Shown: positions 7,326 to 17,187, numbered from the stretch's first letter. The stretch is DNA of 64,000 bases from Oscillospiraceae bacterium (GCA_030533325.1 JAUNJJ010000003.1:41092-105091), one strand, 5' to 3'. The notes: generated from the sequence alone by a model not told the origin. Numbers and translations are program-made.

Positions 7326-9236
7326 ATGAAGACAAACAAAGTAAAGATAAAAAGATTTGTCCTCACAAACATACCGTATTTTATTGTTGCTTATGCAGGT
7401 AATCTGATGTGCTTTGCCTTCAGAACAGCCGAAGGTGAAACAGTATCTGACAAGATTATTCCGGCTATTGAGAATATCGGTCCGGCATTAGCACATATAC
7501 TACCGTCTATGAATCTGTATGATATCATCATCGGTGCAGCAGCAGGCGGAGTAACAAAAGCAGTAATGAAAATCCGTGAAGCTGACAGAAAGAAATTCAG
7601 ACACGGAACTGAATACGGCTCTGCTGTGTGGGGTTCGTCAAGAGATATCGAACCGTACATGGATACAAACGATCTTGATAATAATATTATTCTTACCATG
7701 TCGGAGTATCTTACAATGGGAAGACCTTCCCATCCGAAATATGCAAGAAACAAAAATATTCTTGTTATCGGTGGCTCAGGTTCAGGAAAGACAAGATTTA
7801 TTGTTAAACCGAACCTGATGCAGATGCACAGCTCATATGTTATTACTGATCCTAAGGGAACTGTACTTGTTGAATGCGGAAAAATGCTTCAGCGAGGAAA
7901 ACTTGTGACGGACGAAAAAGGAAATAAATATTACGAACCATATAACATAAAGGTTTTCAACACAATTGATTTTGAAAAGTCAATGCACTACAACCCTTTC
8001 TGCTATATTTCAGAAAAGAACAGAGAAAAAGATATTCTGAAATTCGTAGAGGTTCTTATAAAAAATACATCAACCGGAAATCAGCCGTCAGGTGATGATT
8101 TCTGGGTTAAGGCAGAAAAACTGCTCTATACAGCATATATCGCTATGATATTCTGCTTCTATCCGGAAAATGAGAGAAACTTTGAAACGCTGATTGACAT
8201 GATCAATATGTCAGAATGCCGTGAGGACGATGAAACATTCAAAAACGCAATAGATCTTCAGTTTGAATTCGTTGAACACTGGATTAACGATTCATTCCCT
8301 GATGATTATGAAGCATCTGAAAACTACATAAACATCAAAAATGAATGCCAGCCTTCTGATGAACAGAAACGTATCGGAGCATTTGCAGTCAAGCAGTTTA
8401 AGGCATATAAGCTTGCTGCCGGAAAAACAGCGAAGTCGATACTTATCTCATGTTCCACAAGACTTGCGCCATTTGCTATTGATGAAGTTCTTGAGATAAC
8501 AAGCTATGATGAACTGCATCTTGATATGCTCGGTGATGAGATGTCAGCACTGTTTATCATTATCTCTGATACAGACGCAACATTCAATTTTCTTGTTGCA
8601 ATCATGTATTCACAGCTTTTTAATCTGCTTTGCACCAAGGCTGACAACAGTCCGGGCGGCAGACTGAAATACCATGTACGCTGCATCCTTGATGAGTTCG
8701 CAAACATCGGCGAAATTCCAAACTTTGAGAAACTGATAGCTACTATCCGTTCCCGTGAGATCAGTGCAACAATTATCCTTCAGGCAAAGAGCCAGTTAAA
8801 GGCGATTTACAAGGATAATGCTGACACTATTGAAGGTAACTGTGATACTACTATCTTCCTCGGCGGCAAGGAAAAGACTACGCTGAAGGAAATTTCCGAA
8901 TCTCTTGGCAAGGAGACAATTGACAGTTTCAATACTTCATTAACCAAGGGACAGAGTGACAGCTTCGGAACAAACTATCAGAAACTTGGAAAAGAACTGA
9001 AAAGTGTGGATGAGCTTGCAGTCATGGACGGTGGTAAATGTATTTTACAGCTCAGAGGTGTAAGACCTTTCTTCTCTGACAAATACGATATCACCAAACA
9101 CAAAAACTATCCGCTTTTGCTTGACAGTAACCCAAAGAATGAATTTGACATTGCTAAGTTTGTAAAAGATAAAAAGAGAAACAAACTGTATATGTCGCAG
9201 GGTTCAAGATTCTCAGGCTATAAGTGCGCAGGGTGA
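7326..9236 (+). CDS. virD4: VirD4/TraG-type coupling protein
   Basis: 636 residues from ATG 7326, placed 9 bases after GGAG; the TTG at 7311 is in frame but lacks a site. N-terminal membrane segments (YFIVAYAGNLMCFAF and a second near residue 50) are followed by Walker A IGGSGSGKTR near residue 148 and Walker B CILDEFANIGEIPNF near 455, plus the family's TTIFLGGKE and LGKETI segments. Coupling proteins bring the relaxase-DNA complex to the type IV secretion channel and power export. It would serve the ICE and probably the two IMEs found later in the window. Confidence 0.95.
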   Translation: MKTNKVKIKRFVLTNIPYFIVAYAGNLMCFAFRTAEGETVSDKIIPAIENIGPALAHILPSMNLYDIIIGAAAGGVTKAVMKIREADRKKFRHGTEYGSAVWGSSRDIEPYMDTNDLDNNIILTMSEYLTMGRPSHPKYARNKNILVIGGSGSGKTRFIVKPNLMQMHSSYVITDPKGTVLVECGKMLQRGKLVTDEKGNKYYEPYNIKVFNTIDFEKSMHYNPFCYISEKNREKDILKFVEVLIKNTSTGNQPSGDDFWVKAEKLLYTAYIAMIFCFYPENERNFETLIDMINMSECREDDETFKNAIDLQFEFVEHWINDSFPDDYEASENYINIKNECQPSDEQKRIGAFAVKQFKAYKLAAGKTAKSILISCSTRLAPFAIDEVLEITSYDELHLDMLGDEMSALFIIISDTDATFNFLVAIMYSQLFNLLCTKADNSPGGRLKYHVRCILDEFANIGEIPNFEKLIATIRSREISATIILQAKSQLKAIYKDNADTIEGNCDTTIFLGGKEKTTLKEISESLGKETIDSFNTSLTKGQSDSFGTNYQKLGKELKSVDELAVMDGGKCILQLRGVRPFFSDKYDITKHKNYPLLLDSNPKNEFDIAKFVKDKKRNKLYMSQGSRFSGYKCAG

Positions 9237-9348
9237 AGAATTCACAGAAAAAAATATAAGTGAATGAAGCCGGCAGCGAAGAATCCGGAAACAAAAATAT
9301 ATAACCGGATGAAGCTATTACTGATTTTATTTAAGGAGTATTTTGACA

Positions 9349-9768
9349 ATGGAAACAAAGAACACAGTAACTATCGAAACAGCAGGAGTATCTGCAGTAA
9401 CAGAGACAACAAAGCCAAAGAACGCAAAGCTTACAAAACGTACAAGATTTGCAAAGAAGCTTCTTCTTGCAGCAATGATCTGCAGTACATATACTACTGC
9501 ATTCCCTACTCACGCATTTGCGGCAACCGGTGTTGTTGACACAGGTACATTTATCACAACTGCTTGTACAGTACTTAAGTCAGTTATCTGTCTTATCGGC
9601 GGCGGTGTCGGTCTCTGGGGTGTAGTTAATCTTCTTGAAGGTTACGGAAACGATAACCCTGGTGCGAAGTCACAGGGTATGAAACAGCTCATGGCCGGTC
9701 TCGGTCTTATCCTTCTCGCTATCGTACTCGTTCCGGTTCTCCAGAACATGATGACTGGTGCAGTCTGA
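9349..9768 (+). CDS. Maff2-family small membrane protein
   Basis: 139 residues from ATG 9349; a TTG two codons upstream is possible. A long basic N region leads into a signal-type hydrophobic segment ending in THAFA, then two hydrophobic helices (VICLIGGGVGLWGVV and LMAGLGLILLAIVLVPVLQNM) separated by a charged loop. Maff2 proteins occupy this slot between virD4 and virB6 in Tn1549-like ICEs, and the topology resembles VirB2-type pilins. That role is an inference from size, topology and position. Confidence 0.8.
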   Translation: METKNTVTIETAGVSAVTETTKPKNAKLTKRTRFAKKLLLAAMICSTYTTAFPTHAFAATGVVDTGTFITTACTVLKSVICLIGGGVGLWGVVNLLEGYGNDNPGAKSQGMKQLMAGLGLILLAIVLVPVLQNMMTGAV

Positions 9769-9786
9769 TCATCTGAAACAACAGTA

Positions 9787-9824
9787 ATACTGCTTGTGGC
9801 GGGTGGTTAGTGGGTTAGCAGTAT
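9787..9824 (+). other. Hairpin with G-rich loop between maff2 and virB6
   Basis: ATACTGCT (9787-9794) pairs with AGCAGTAT (9817-9824). The 22-base loop holds four G runs (GG, GGG, GG, GGG). There is no T run, so it is more likely an mRNA processing or attenuation element than a terminator. Confidence 0.4.
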
Positions 9825-9885
9825 AAACACGAAAACAATTTCTTTTTGAAATTTATATAAGTATAAAAAATAATACAGGACGGTG

Positions 9886-10827
9886 ATGAAAATGGGTGTA
9901 GTAAGTGATGCTATTAACTCTCTGCAGGAATGGTGTGAAAACCTGTTCTCAGACGGAATAAAATCACAGTTTGACAGCATATCGGACCTGCTCACTGATA
10001 CTTTTGAAGTAACCAATAAATCCGGTGGGCTGGTTCAGACGTTTCTTACCAAACATCCGGCACAGTTTACCGGCGGCGGAACCGGAGGAACAGCAGTGTG
10101 GACTACTATAGAAACACTGTGTAACAACGTTGTCGTTCCTATCGGCGGATTTATTCTGACAATAGTTCTGTTAAACGATCTTATACAAACTGTTCTCCGG
10201 GGAAATAACTTTAAAGACTTTGACGATTCCATAATAATAAAATGGATTATCAAAGCATTATGCGGTGTTCTGCTTGTGTCGAATGTGTACTACATCGCAT
10301 CAGGATTGTTTTCATTCGGCACAAATGTCTGTTCAAACGGACTGACTACCCTGTTCGGCGGCGGCGGTGACTACCTTTCAACAGCTCTTGCTCTGAAAAA
10401 ATCGTCACTTGCGACGCTTAATCTCGGAGAACTGATAACAGTATGGTTTATCTCCCTGATTGTACATCTGGCGGTAATGATACTGATTGTGGCTATTATT
10501 ATTACTCTTGCATCACGAATAATCGAAGTATTTATGTACCTTTCTATCGCCCCTATTCCAATGGCAACAATGATGGACGGCGGTGAATGGTCAAGTGTAG
10601 GAAAGAACTGGATTAAACAGCTTCTTGCTCTTTCTTTTCAGGGATTCTTTATAATAGTAGCACTTGCAATATTCAAAACACTGTTTTCAAACTGCATTGT
10701 CGCACTTAATTCAAGTACTGACGGAATAATCATGCAGATGGCAATGCTGCTCGGATATACAGCAGCACTTGTTTTCACAATTCTGAGAACCAATGCTGTC
10801 AGTCGCTCAATTTTCAACGCTCACTGA
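9886..10827 (+). CDS. virB6: VirB6/TrbL-like polytopic membrane protein
   Basis: About 313 residues. A soluble N-terminal part with a Gly/Thr-rich stretch is followed by five or six long hydrophobic helices (e.g. VVPIGGFILTIVLL, GELITVWFISLIVHLAVMIL, SFQGFFIIVALAIF) and the family-typical YLSIAPIPMATMMDGGEW between them. VirB6-type proteins form the inner-membrane channel of type IV secretion. The gene lies between maff2 and the PrgI gene as in Tn1549-like ICEs. ATG 9886 and ATG 9892 are both usable with the weak AGGACGG site. Confidence 0.85.
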   Translation: MKMGVVSDAINSLQEWCENLFSDGIKSQFDSISDLLTDTFEVTNKSGGLVQTFLTKHPAQFTGGGTGGTAVWTTIETLCNNVVVPIGGFILTIVLLNDLIQTVLRGNNFKDFDDSIIIKWIIKALCGVLLVSNVYYIASGLFSFGTNVCSNGLTTLFGGGGDYLSTALALKKSSLATLNLGELITVWFISLIVHLAVMILIVAIIITLASRIIEVFMYLSIAPIPMATMMDGGEWSSVGKNWIKQLLALSFQGFFIIVALAIFKTLFSNCIVALNSSTDGIIMQMAMLLGYTAALVFTILRTNAVSRSIFNAH

Positions 10828-10842
10828 GAAAGGAAAAACATC

Positions 10843-11235
10843 ATGAACAATACACGAGTTGTGTCCATCCCTAAAGACCTGAATGATATAAAGGAAAAAT
10901 TCATAATGGGATTTACCAAAAGACAGGTTATCTGTTTCGGTATCGGACTGGTTATTGGTGCTCCGGTGTTTTTTCTTTCAAGAGCAGCTCTTGGAATGTC
11001 TGGTGCAATATTTGCTATGGGGGCATGTGCCGCCCCTGCTATCCTGTGCGGACTGTACAGGAAGAACGGGGTTTATCTTGAAAAACAGATTAAATACATG
11101 TTCAATTATTTTATCAGTCCAAGGAAAAGATACTACCATACCATTAATATATATGAATACATTGATAATTATATCGAATATACAAAGATACAAAAGAAGC
11201 TCAGTGAAACTGAGTTAAATGAGAGGAGGCGTTAA
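10843..11235 (+). CDS. prgI: PrgI-family protein (VirB3-like)
   Basis: 130 residues: a short soluble start (VVSIPKDLNDIKEKFIMGFTKRQ), two adjacent transmembrane helices (VICFGIGLVIGAPVFFL and GAIFAMGACAAPAILCGL), then a basic tail with YFISPRKRYY. This matches PrgI/TcpE-type proteins that sit next to VirB4 in Gram-positive conjugation systems. The last codons run into the ribosome site of virB4, so the two are coupled. Confidence 0.85.
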   Translation: MNNTRVVSIPKDLNDIKEKFIMGFTKRQVICFGIGLVIGAPVFFLSRAALGMSGAIFAMGACAAPAILCGLYRKNGVYLEKQIKYMFNYFISPRKRYYHTINIYEYIDNYIEYTKIQKKLSETELNERRR

Positions 11236-11236
11236 A

Positions 11237-13696
11237 GTGATATTCGGAAAAACGAAAAAGAAAAAGCCTGTAAAAATACGCAGGGATGCCAGAGCATCTT
11301 CTGCGGTAATACTTGACAAGCCGGCTTCAAAAATAACCAAAAAGGAAAAAAAGACTTTATTTCAGAGACTGAGTGAACTGAAGAGAGCAAATAAGATTAA
11401 AAATACAGTTCAGAACACTATTCCCTATCAGGCAATATTCCGTGATGGAGTATGCCAGAATTCTGAAAATTTCTTTTCAATGACCGTACAGTTCTTTGAT
11501 GCCAACTATTCTATTGCTGAATTTGATGAACAGAATAATATTTTCTCAAAATACTGTGACATCATAAATATGTTTGACAGCACCATAAAGTTTCAGCTGA
11601 CATTTGAAAATCAGAACAGATCAATGGACAAGCTCATAAAGGCTGTTCAGATACCGTCTCAGGCTGATTCATTCAATGATATCAGAAAGGAATATTCTGA
11701 TATGCTGACAGATAAGCTTGTAAAAGGCACAAACGGTCAGTCAGCAAGAAAATTCCTTACCTTTGGTATTGAAAGTACATCCCATAAGGCAGCTTATTCA
11801 AAATTAATGTCCATAGCAAATGACGTAATCAAGGGATTCAAGGCTTTTAATGTTGATGCAAAGGTACTTGACGGAACTGAACGTCTTGAAACACTTTACT
11901 ATTCACTTAATCCTCATACTGACAGACCATTTATATTCGACTGGGACGGAATGCTTCGTGCCGGCATGGATACCAAAGACTTTATTTCACCTTCATCACT
12001 TAAATTCAACAAGCAGAATTTTGAAATTGGTGATTCTTTCGGAGCTGTATGGGGAATGAATATACTTGCCGGTGAGCTTCCGGATGAAGTTCTGAAGAGT
12101 TTTCTTGAACTTCAGGAACTGTTCTGTGTAAATATTCACGTTGATCCGCTTGACCAGGTAAATGCTCTGAAATTTGTCAAGAAAAAGCTTACTAACGTTG
12201 AACAGATGAAGATTGATGAGCAGAAAAAGGCTTCTCAGAACGGTTATGATACGGATATTCTTCCTCCGGCTATAAAGATGTACATAGACGATATATCACA
12301 GCTTCTTGCCGGACTTAACAGTAAAAATGAAAGACTGTTTCATATTTCTATTTCAATCAGAAGCTATGCAAAGAGTAAAGATGACCTGAAGCTTCATCAG
12401 GAAATGATAAAGAGAATCTGTCAGAAATGCAACAGCAATATTTTCCCTTATGATTACAGACAGGAACAGTGCCTTATTTCCACTCTCCCACTCTGTCATG
12501 ATGAAATACCGGTTTCAAGAGAAATGCATACTTCCGGTGTCGCTATATTTGTTCCGTTTACCACAAAAGAACTTTTCCAGACCGGTGTCGCTACATACTA
12601 CGGAATCAATACTCTTTCCGGAAATATGATCAGAGCTGACAGAACAAAGCTTAAAAATCCGAATGGTCTGATACTCGGCACTCCGGGTTCCGGTAAGTCA
12701 TTTACAGTAAAACGTGAAATACTCGACTGCTTTCTTACTACAACGGATGACATTATAATCTGTGATCCTGAAGGCGAATATTATCCTCTTGTTTCGGCTC
12801 TTAACGGACAGCGTATCAGAATAGCAAGTAACTCAGAACATCACATAAATCCTATGGATATTGCAGTAAATGATTATCTGTTTGAAAATCCGATGGAAGT
12901 CATTGCTGAAAAATCCGGATTTATCATTTCTCTGTGTGAACTGATTGTCGGCAGCAGATACGGACTTACCGGTGAGGAACGTTCGGTAATTGATATGTGC
13001 GTAAAGAAAATATACAGCGATTTCGTTCAGAATGAGCCTTCAAAGGAAAATATGCCGATACTGTCAGATTTACAGAATGCACTTAATGAACAGGGCGAAG
13101 TTGCTCAGCGTGTATCGAATTCACTTGAAATGTTCGTAAACGGCTCACAGAATCTGTTTAATCACAGAACAAACATTGATATGACAAACAGAATAATCTG
13201 TTTTGATATCAAAGAGCTTGGAAGTCAGCTTAAAAAAGTCGGAATGCTTATCGTTCAGGATACTGTATGGAACAGAGTTTCACTTAACAGAGAACTTCAT
13301 AAATATACACGTTACTATATTGACGAATTTCATCTTCTTCTGAAGGATCAGCAGACTTCACAGTATTCAGCTGAAATCTGGAAGCGTTTCAGAAAATGGG
13401 GCGGCGTTCCGACAGGAATTACGCAAAACGTCAAAGATCTTCTTTCTTCAGCGGAAATTGAAAATATCTTCGACAACTCGGATTTCATCTGTATGCTCAA
13501 TCAGGCTGCCGGTGATAGAGATATTCTTGCAGAAAAGCTGCATATTTCTTCAGAGCAGATTAAATATGTAGAGAACAGCGGTCCGGGTGAAGGTCTTATC
13601 AGTTATGGAAATACAATGCTTCCGTTTACAGATCATTTTCCTACTAATACGAAGATGTTTAAACTTATGACGACACGGTTATCCGATGAAATTTAA
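11237..13696 (+). CDS. virB4: VirB4-type conjugation ATPase
   Basis: 819 residues from GTG 11237, which is 7 bases after AGGAGG; the ATG at 11219 has no site. A basic N terminus and the VirB4 N domain precede Walker A LGTPGSGKSF near residue 482, DPEGEYYP, and Walker B YYIDEFHLL near 694, followed by the RFRKWGG(V/I)PTGITQN segment typical of the family. VirB4 energises assembly of the type IV secretion channel. The small hairpin after the stop precedes convergent toxin-antitoxin genes. Confidence 0.95.
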   Translation: MIFGKTKKKKPVKIRRDARASSAVILDKPASKITKKEKKTLFQRLSELKRANKIKNTVQNTIPYQAIFRDGVCQNSENFFSMTVQFFDANYSIAEFDEQNNIFSKYCDIINMFDSTIKFQLTFENQNRSMDKLIKAVQIPSQADSFNDIRKEYSDMLTDKLVKGTNGQSARKFLTFGIESTSHKAAYSKLMSIANDVIKGFKAFNVDAKVLDGTERLETLYYSLNPHTDRPFIFDWDGMLRAGMDTKDFISPSSLKFNKQNFEIGDSFGAVWGMNILAGELPDEVLKSFLELQELFCVNIHVDPLDQVNALKFVKKKLTNVEQMKIDEQKKASQNGYDTDILPPAIKMYIDDISQLLAGLNSKNERLFHISISIRSYAKSKDDLKLHQEMIKRICQKCNSNIFPYDYRQEQCLISTLPLCHDEIPVSREMHTSGVAIFVPFTTKELFQTGVATYYGINTLSGNMIRADRTKLKNPNGLILGTPGSGKSFTVKREILDCFLTTTDDIIICDPEGEYYPLVSALNGQRIRIASNSEHHINPMDIAVNDYLFENPMEVIAEKSGFIISLCELIVGSRYGLTGEERSVIDMCVKKIYSDFVQNEPSKENMPILSDLQNALNEQGEVAQRVSNSLEMFVNGSQNLFNHRTNIDMTNRIICFDIKELGSQLKKVGMLIVQDTVWNRVSLNRELHKYTRYYIDEFHLLLKDQQTSQYSAEIWKRFRKWGGVPTGITQNVKDLLSSAEIENIFDNSDFICMLNQAAGDRDILAEKLHISSEQIKYVENSGPGEGLISYGNTMLPFTDHFPTNTKMFKLMTTRLSDEI

Positions 13697-13731
13697 TAAA
13701 AAAACGGCCCTTCTTCAGAGCCGGAAAATGA

Positions 13732-13995
13732 TTATTTATCACCGTAATGAGAACCACACTGCATAATTTCAAGTAGTTCACCGTTTATACGGAAAACTAT
13801 TCTGTTTTGTTCATCTATTCTAACGCTCCAGTAACCTGAAAGATTTTCCTTTAAAGGTTCTGGCTTGCCAGTACAGTTATAACCATTACGATCAATATCA
13901 GTTAGTAATTTGTTAATTCTTTTTAATGTTTTTTTGTCCTGGGTCTGCCAGTACAAGTATTCTTCCCAAGCTTTATCGTGCCAAACTTTTTTCAT
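13732..13995 (-). CDS. yoeB: YoeB/Txe-family mRNA interferase toxin
   Basis: 87 residues, matching YoeB in length and pattern: WHDKAWEEYLYWQTQDKK at the start, KPEPLKENLSGYWSVRI with the catalytic Glu, QNRIVFRI with the Arg, and CGSHYGDK with the catalytic His-Tyr. YoeB cuts mRNA at the ribosome. The start overlaps the antitoxin stop by one base (TAATG). Oriented against the transfer operon, the pair probably stabilises the ICE in the cell. Confidence 0.95.
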   Translation of the reverse strand: MKKVWHDKAWEEYLYWQTQDKKTLKRINKLLTDIDRNGYNCTGKPEPLKENLSGYWSVRIDEQNRIVFRINGELLEIMQCGSHYGDK

Positions 13996-14255
13996 TAATC
14001 ATCTACCTCGATAAGCTCATGTTCCTTTAATACACTTGTACCGTTCTTTACGCTTTTGACTCTTCTTTCAAGTTCTGCCATGTTTTCAGAACTATAAAAA
14101 GGATCAGCGTTAATTTCAAAAGGAATTCTTCTTTCTCTTCCAACTTTAACAAGAAACATTGTTATAGCTGTGGACATGTTTAATCCCATTTCTTTTAATG
14201 CAGATTCAGCATTAGCCTTGATATCGTCTTCTATACGAAAATTAACCTGTGTCAT
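13995..14255 (-). CDS. relB: RelB/DinJ-family antitoxin
   Basis: 86 residues. It begins MTQVNFRIEDDIKANAE, followed by LKEMGLNMSTAITMFL, the ribbon-helix-helix DNA-binding pattern of RelB/DinJ antitoxins, then IPFEI and a flexible acidic C-terminal part that would wrap the toxin. It is first in the operon, as needed for antitoxin excess. The promoter region just upstream contains a perfect palindrome suited to autorepression. Confidence 0.93.
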   Translation of the reverse strand: MTQVNFRIEDDIKANAESALKEMGLNMSTAITMFLVKVGRERRIPFEINADPFYSSENMAELERRVKSVKNGTSVLKEHELIEVDD

Positions 14256-14278
14256 AATATCAGCTCCCTTCTATAATT

Positions 14279-14308
14279 ATAATACCACTTTTGTATATAC
14301 AATGTCAA
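14279..14308 (-). promoter_or_regulatory. Promoter and palindromic operator of the toxin-antitoxin pair
   Basis: On the minus strand TTGACA (14308-14303) and TATTAT (14284-14279) are 18 bases apart. Between them lies the perfect 12-bp palindrome TTGTATATACAA (14291-14302). An operator in the spacer is what ribbon-helix-helix autoregulation requires. Confidence 0.75.
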
Positions 14309-14367
14309 GTAAATTCTATAAATCTATTATGCATTTATATTCAAACTATTAACCGGAGGTGAAATCA

Positions 14368-17172
14368 TTGCCGAAACTTACGCGAAGACAGATAAAACTG
14401 CAGCAGGCTGAGGAAAAGCTGAACCAAGTCGGTAAAAGATCAAAGCAATTTCATCTGAGGTTTGACAGAGCTCAGAAAGGTAAACGCTATAAAACTACAG
14501 TCAGAATCGAACGTGGTGATAAAAACTTCTTAGGTAATAATCGTGGTTTGCTTCATAAAGCTGTAAATCTAAAACACAGAGTTACCGGTGATGTTCCTTC
14601 TTTAACCAAAACAATAGACAGTATTCAGCCGGAAACTGTGAAAGGGAAAATAGCCAAAGGTGCAGCAAAAGCTGTTAATACTGCGGGACATGTAGCTGAT
14701 CATACCGCTGTAAATACAGGTCTTGCCGCTGAAACACTTACACTTAATACTGCTGATGCTGTCAGAAATGAAGTTACACATAAACTCAGACAGAAATACA
14801 CGCAGGAAGCGGTTGATGACGGTCACAGAGGAACAATTGCTGCTGCACGAATAGCTTTTGATGCAGTAAACGGAACAAGACGTCATCTGACACTAAAAAG
14901 GCAGAACAGAGTTGAAAAAGCAAAGTACAAAGTTAAACGGGCAGAAAACAAACTTTTTGTTCATGAAAAGTATAAACCGGAAAGCAAAGAGCTTAATAAA
15001 AAGCTAAATGAATCAAAAGAGAAATTTAAGGAACACAGGAAGAATTTTAAAAACAGTTCCGGTACAAATCTTGATAAAGCCATTATAAAACGCAGAAAAC
15101 AGGCTTTTAAGCAAAATAAGCGTGAACTGAAATTCGAGAAGAAACAGCTGAAAAATGATAAGAAATATCACAGCAAGGAACTGAAAAATCAGAAGAAAAT
15201 AGCATCTCATTCCAAACCCGGTCTTCTCGTTCTGAAACCTGCGCAGTACACAGCCGGAAGAATCCGTGCTTCAGCGTGGCAGAAAGCAGTTAATGAAGAC
15301 AGCGAAAATGACGCACTTCATGCAGTAGATTCAGCCAAAAGGCGTATTACCAATCCGGCCGCAAGAAATCTGCATCATAATAATCAGCTTCGAAGAAACC
15401 AGAACAAACGTGACAGGCTTTCAGATTCAAAGGATAAATCCAGTAACAGGCTGAGAAAGCAGGACAACAAACTCAAAGAAAAACGTAATGCTCCTCAGAA
15501 AAAGAAACGGCTGCAGAATCAGCGTAAGAACAGAATTTCTGCCGGTGAAAGATTTAAGGAAGGTGTCAAAGCTTTCTTAAGGTTTGTAAAGAATATATAT
15601 GAGCAGGAAGCAAAAAAATTCTTTCTTTTTCTGCTGCTGTTTATTCTTATCGCTGCACTGATACTTTCTTTTGTTCTCATGATTTTCTCTTCCGTCCTCG
15701 GAGGATCAGGATTTATCCTCGGTACATATACAGCCCAGGATTATGACCTTAGTGAAGCAGAGAAATATTATACCAAACTTGCATGGGATATGAATCAGAA
15801 GATTCTGAAAGTAGGTACTGATGACTGGAAGAAAGGTCTTCAGGAGCTTGGAATAGATACAGACGGTATGAAAACAAAGCCTGATGAGAAGCGATGGGGT
15901 TACAGCGACAGATTTCAGTGGAATCCTGAATATGACTTTGACGTATGGAAACTGTGGGCATTTCTTTGTGCTTACAATTATGATTTCTCTGTTTCAAACG
16001 GAGATATTAAGTACTGGAAGTTTAACTCTTCCATGAAGAGCCTTGTTGAAGAGATATTCAATGATGAATATGAATTTGTTTATCAGTATGATAATTCTTC
16101 ACGCTGGGAAGAGCTTGGAAGCTATAACTATTTCGGTGGCGGTAACTGTTATGACGGTTCTTATTATACAGCTACTAAGGATGTTTATATCTATGACGGT
16201 GAACCTTACAGATACAGATTCAAACCTTCCTCATGTACACATGAGCTTTCTCAGTACTGCGACGGAGACGGATTTATCTGTATAGCCGGCGATCTCAGGG
16301 TGCTTAATCCTCATGACAGCTATGAACCCACTGGATTCATGGTTATGGATAACAGATGGTATTCAGGAACCAGTGAACCGTTCTACTACTATGACGGTTC
16401 AAACGATAAATTTTTCTTTATGACCGGAAGCGACAGACATGACAGAACTTTCTGGGGATGGGGCGGCGAACAGGCATGGTTTCTTGTTTCACCTGATGAC
16501 ACTCTAATCTGGAACAGTGGTCTTAATGATACCTGCCTTTTCGGATATTACGAAAAATACAGATGGGTTCAGGACTGCAAACTCAGTTATAACGTTAAAA
16601 AGAAAAAGAGTTTTGATGATGTGCTGAAGGATAAACTGAACGGATTATCCGATTCCGGTCAGCGAATTGAATACTATAATCTCCTTGCTGGAAATGAAGC
16701 AGGAATGAGTTCTCTTTACGGAAATCATCAGACTCTGAAAAACATTCTTTCCGGTGATTCTCTCAAAGATTATGATTACACAAATACATTTGGATGGGAT
16801 ATGCAGGAATGGAATACTGTTCACTGCAGTATAGATGATGAACATCCGGCTGTTGATGTGAAATGCAGTAACGGTGCTGATGTTTATGCTCCGTTCAAAT
16901 GCAAAATCAAGGATATTGATACTGACAAACACACAATAATTCTCAGGAAAGACGATGTTCTTTACTGGTATGACGGCAGTCACGGAACCAAACGTGATAC
17001 TGAGGTTACGATAAAAAATGCTGATCTGATATCCGGGTTTAGTAAAGGAGATACCATTGATACCGGAACAGTATTTGCAAAAACGAATAATACATACATT
17101 CATTTGAAAGTAAATATAGACACAGACGGATTCGGATGGAGTTTCGTTGATCCGCGACTTGTATTCTACTGA
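14368..17172 (+). CDS. Membrane-anchored transfer protein with C-terminal M23-like domain
   Basis: 934 residues from TTG 14368, 8 bases after GGAGG; the GTG at 14359 lies inside that site. Residues 1-410 are strongly basic and largely helical/coiled (many KKK, RNQNKR). A transmembrane helix follows near 416-442 (FFLFLLLFILIAALILSFVLMIF). The extracellular part is Tyr/Asp/Trp-rich. The last 120 residues resemble an M23/LytM domain: HPAVD near residue 826 fits the HxxxD zinc ligands, and YIHLKV the final HxH strand, but the first His is Tyr. It lies where ICEs encode a VirB1-like wall hydrolase. Loss of the general-base His suggests a structural role. Confidence 0.7.
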   Translation: MPKLTRRQIKLQQAEEKLNQVGKRSKQFHLRFDRAQKGKRYKTTVRIERGDKNFLGNNRGLLHKAVNLKHRVTGDVPSLTKTIDSIQPETVKGKIAKGAAKAVNTAGHVADHTAVNTGLAAETLTLNTADAVRNEVTHKLRQKYTQEAVDDGHRGTIAAARIAFDAVNGTRRHLTLKRQNRVEKAKYKVKRAENKLFVHEKYKPESKELNKKLNESKEKFKEHRKNFKNSSGTNLDKAIIKRRKQAFKQNKRELKFEKKQLKNDKKYHSKELKNQKKIASHSKPGLLVLKPAQYTAGRIRASAWQKAVNEDSENDALHAVDSAKRRITNPAARNLHHNNQLRRNQNKRDRLSDSKDKSSNRLRKQDNKLKEKRNAPQKKKRLQNQRKNRISAGERFKEGVKAFLRFVKNIYEQEAKKFFLFLLLFILIAALILSFVLMIFSSVLGGSGFILGTYTAQDYDLSEAEKYYTKLAWDMNQKILKVGTDDWKKGLQELGIDTDGMKTKPDEKRWGYSDRFQWNPEYDFDVWKLWAFLCAYNYDFSVSNGDIKYWKFNSSMKSLVEEIFNDEYEFVYQYDNSSRWEELGSYNYFGGGNCYDGSYYTATKDVYIYDGEPYRYRFKPSSCTHELSQYCDGDGFICIAGDLRVLNPHDSYEPTGFMVMDNRWYSGTSEPFYYYDGSNDKFFFMTGSDRHDRTFWGWGGEQAWFLVSPDDTLIWNSGLNDTCLFGYYEKYRWVQDCKLSYNVKKKKSFDDVLKDKLNGLSDSGQRIEYYNLLAGNEAGMSSLYGNHQTLKNILSGDSLKDYDYTNTFGWDMQEWNTVHCSIDDEHPAVDVKCSNGADVYAPFKCKIKDIDTDKHTIILRKDDVLYWYDGSHGTKRDTEVTIKNADLISGFSKGDTIDTGTVFAKTNNTYIHLKVNIDTDGFGWSFVDPRLVFY

Positions 17173-17187
17173 TACGGAGGTGAAAAT

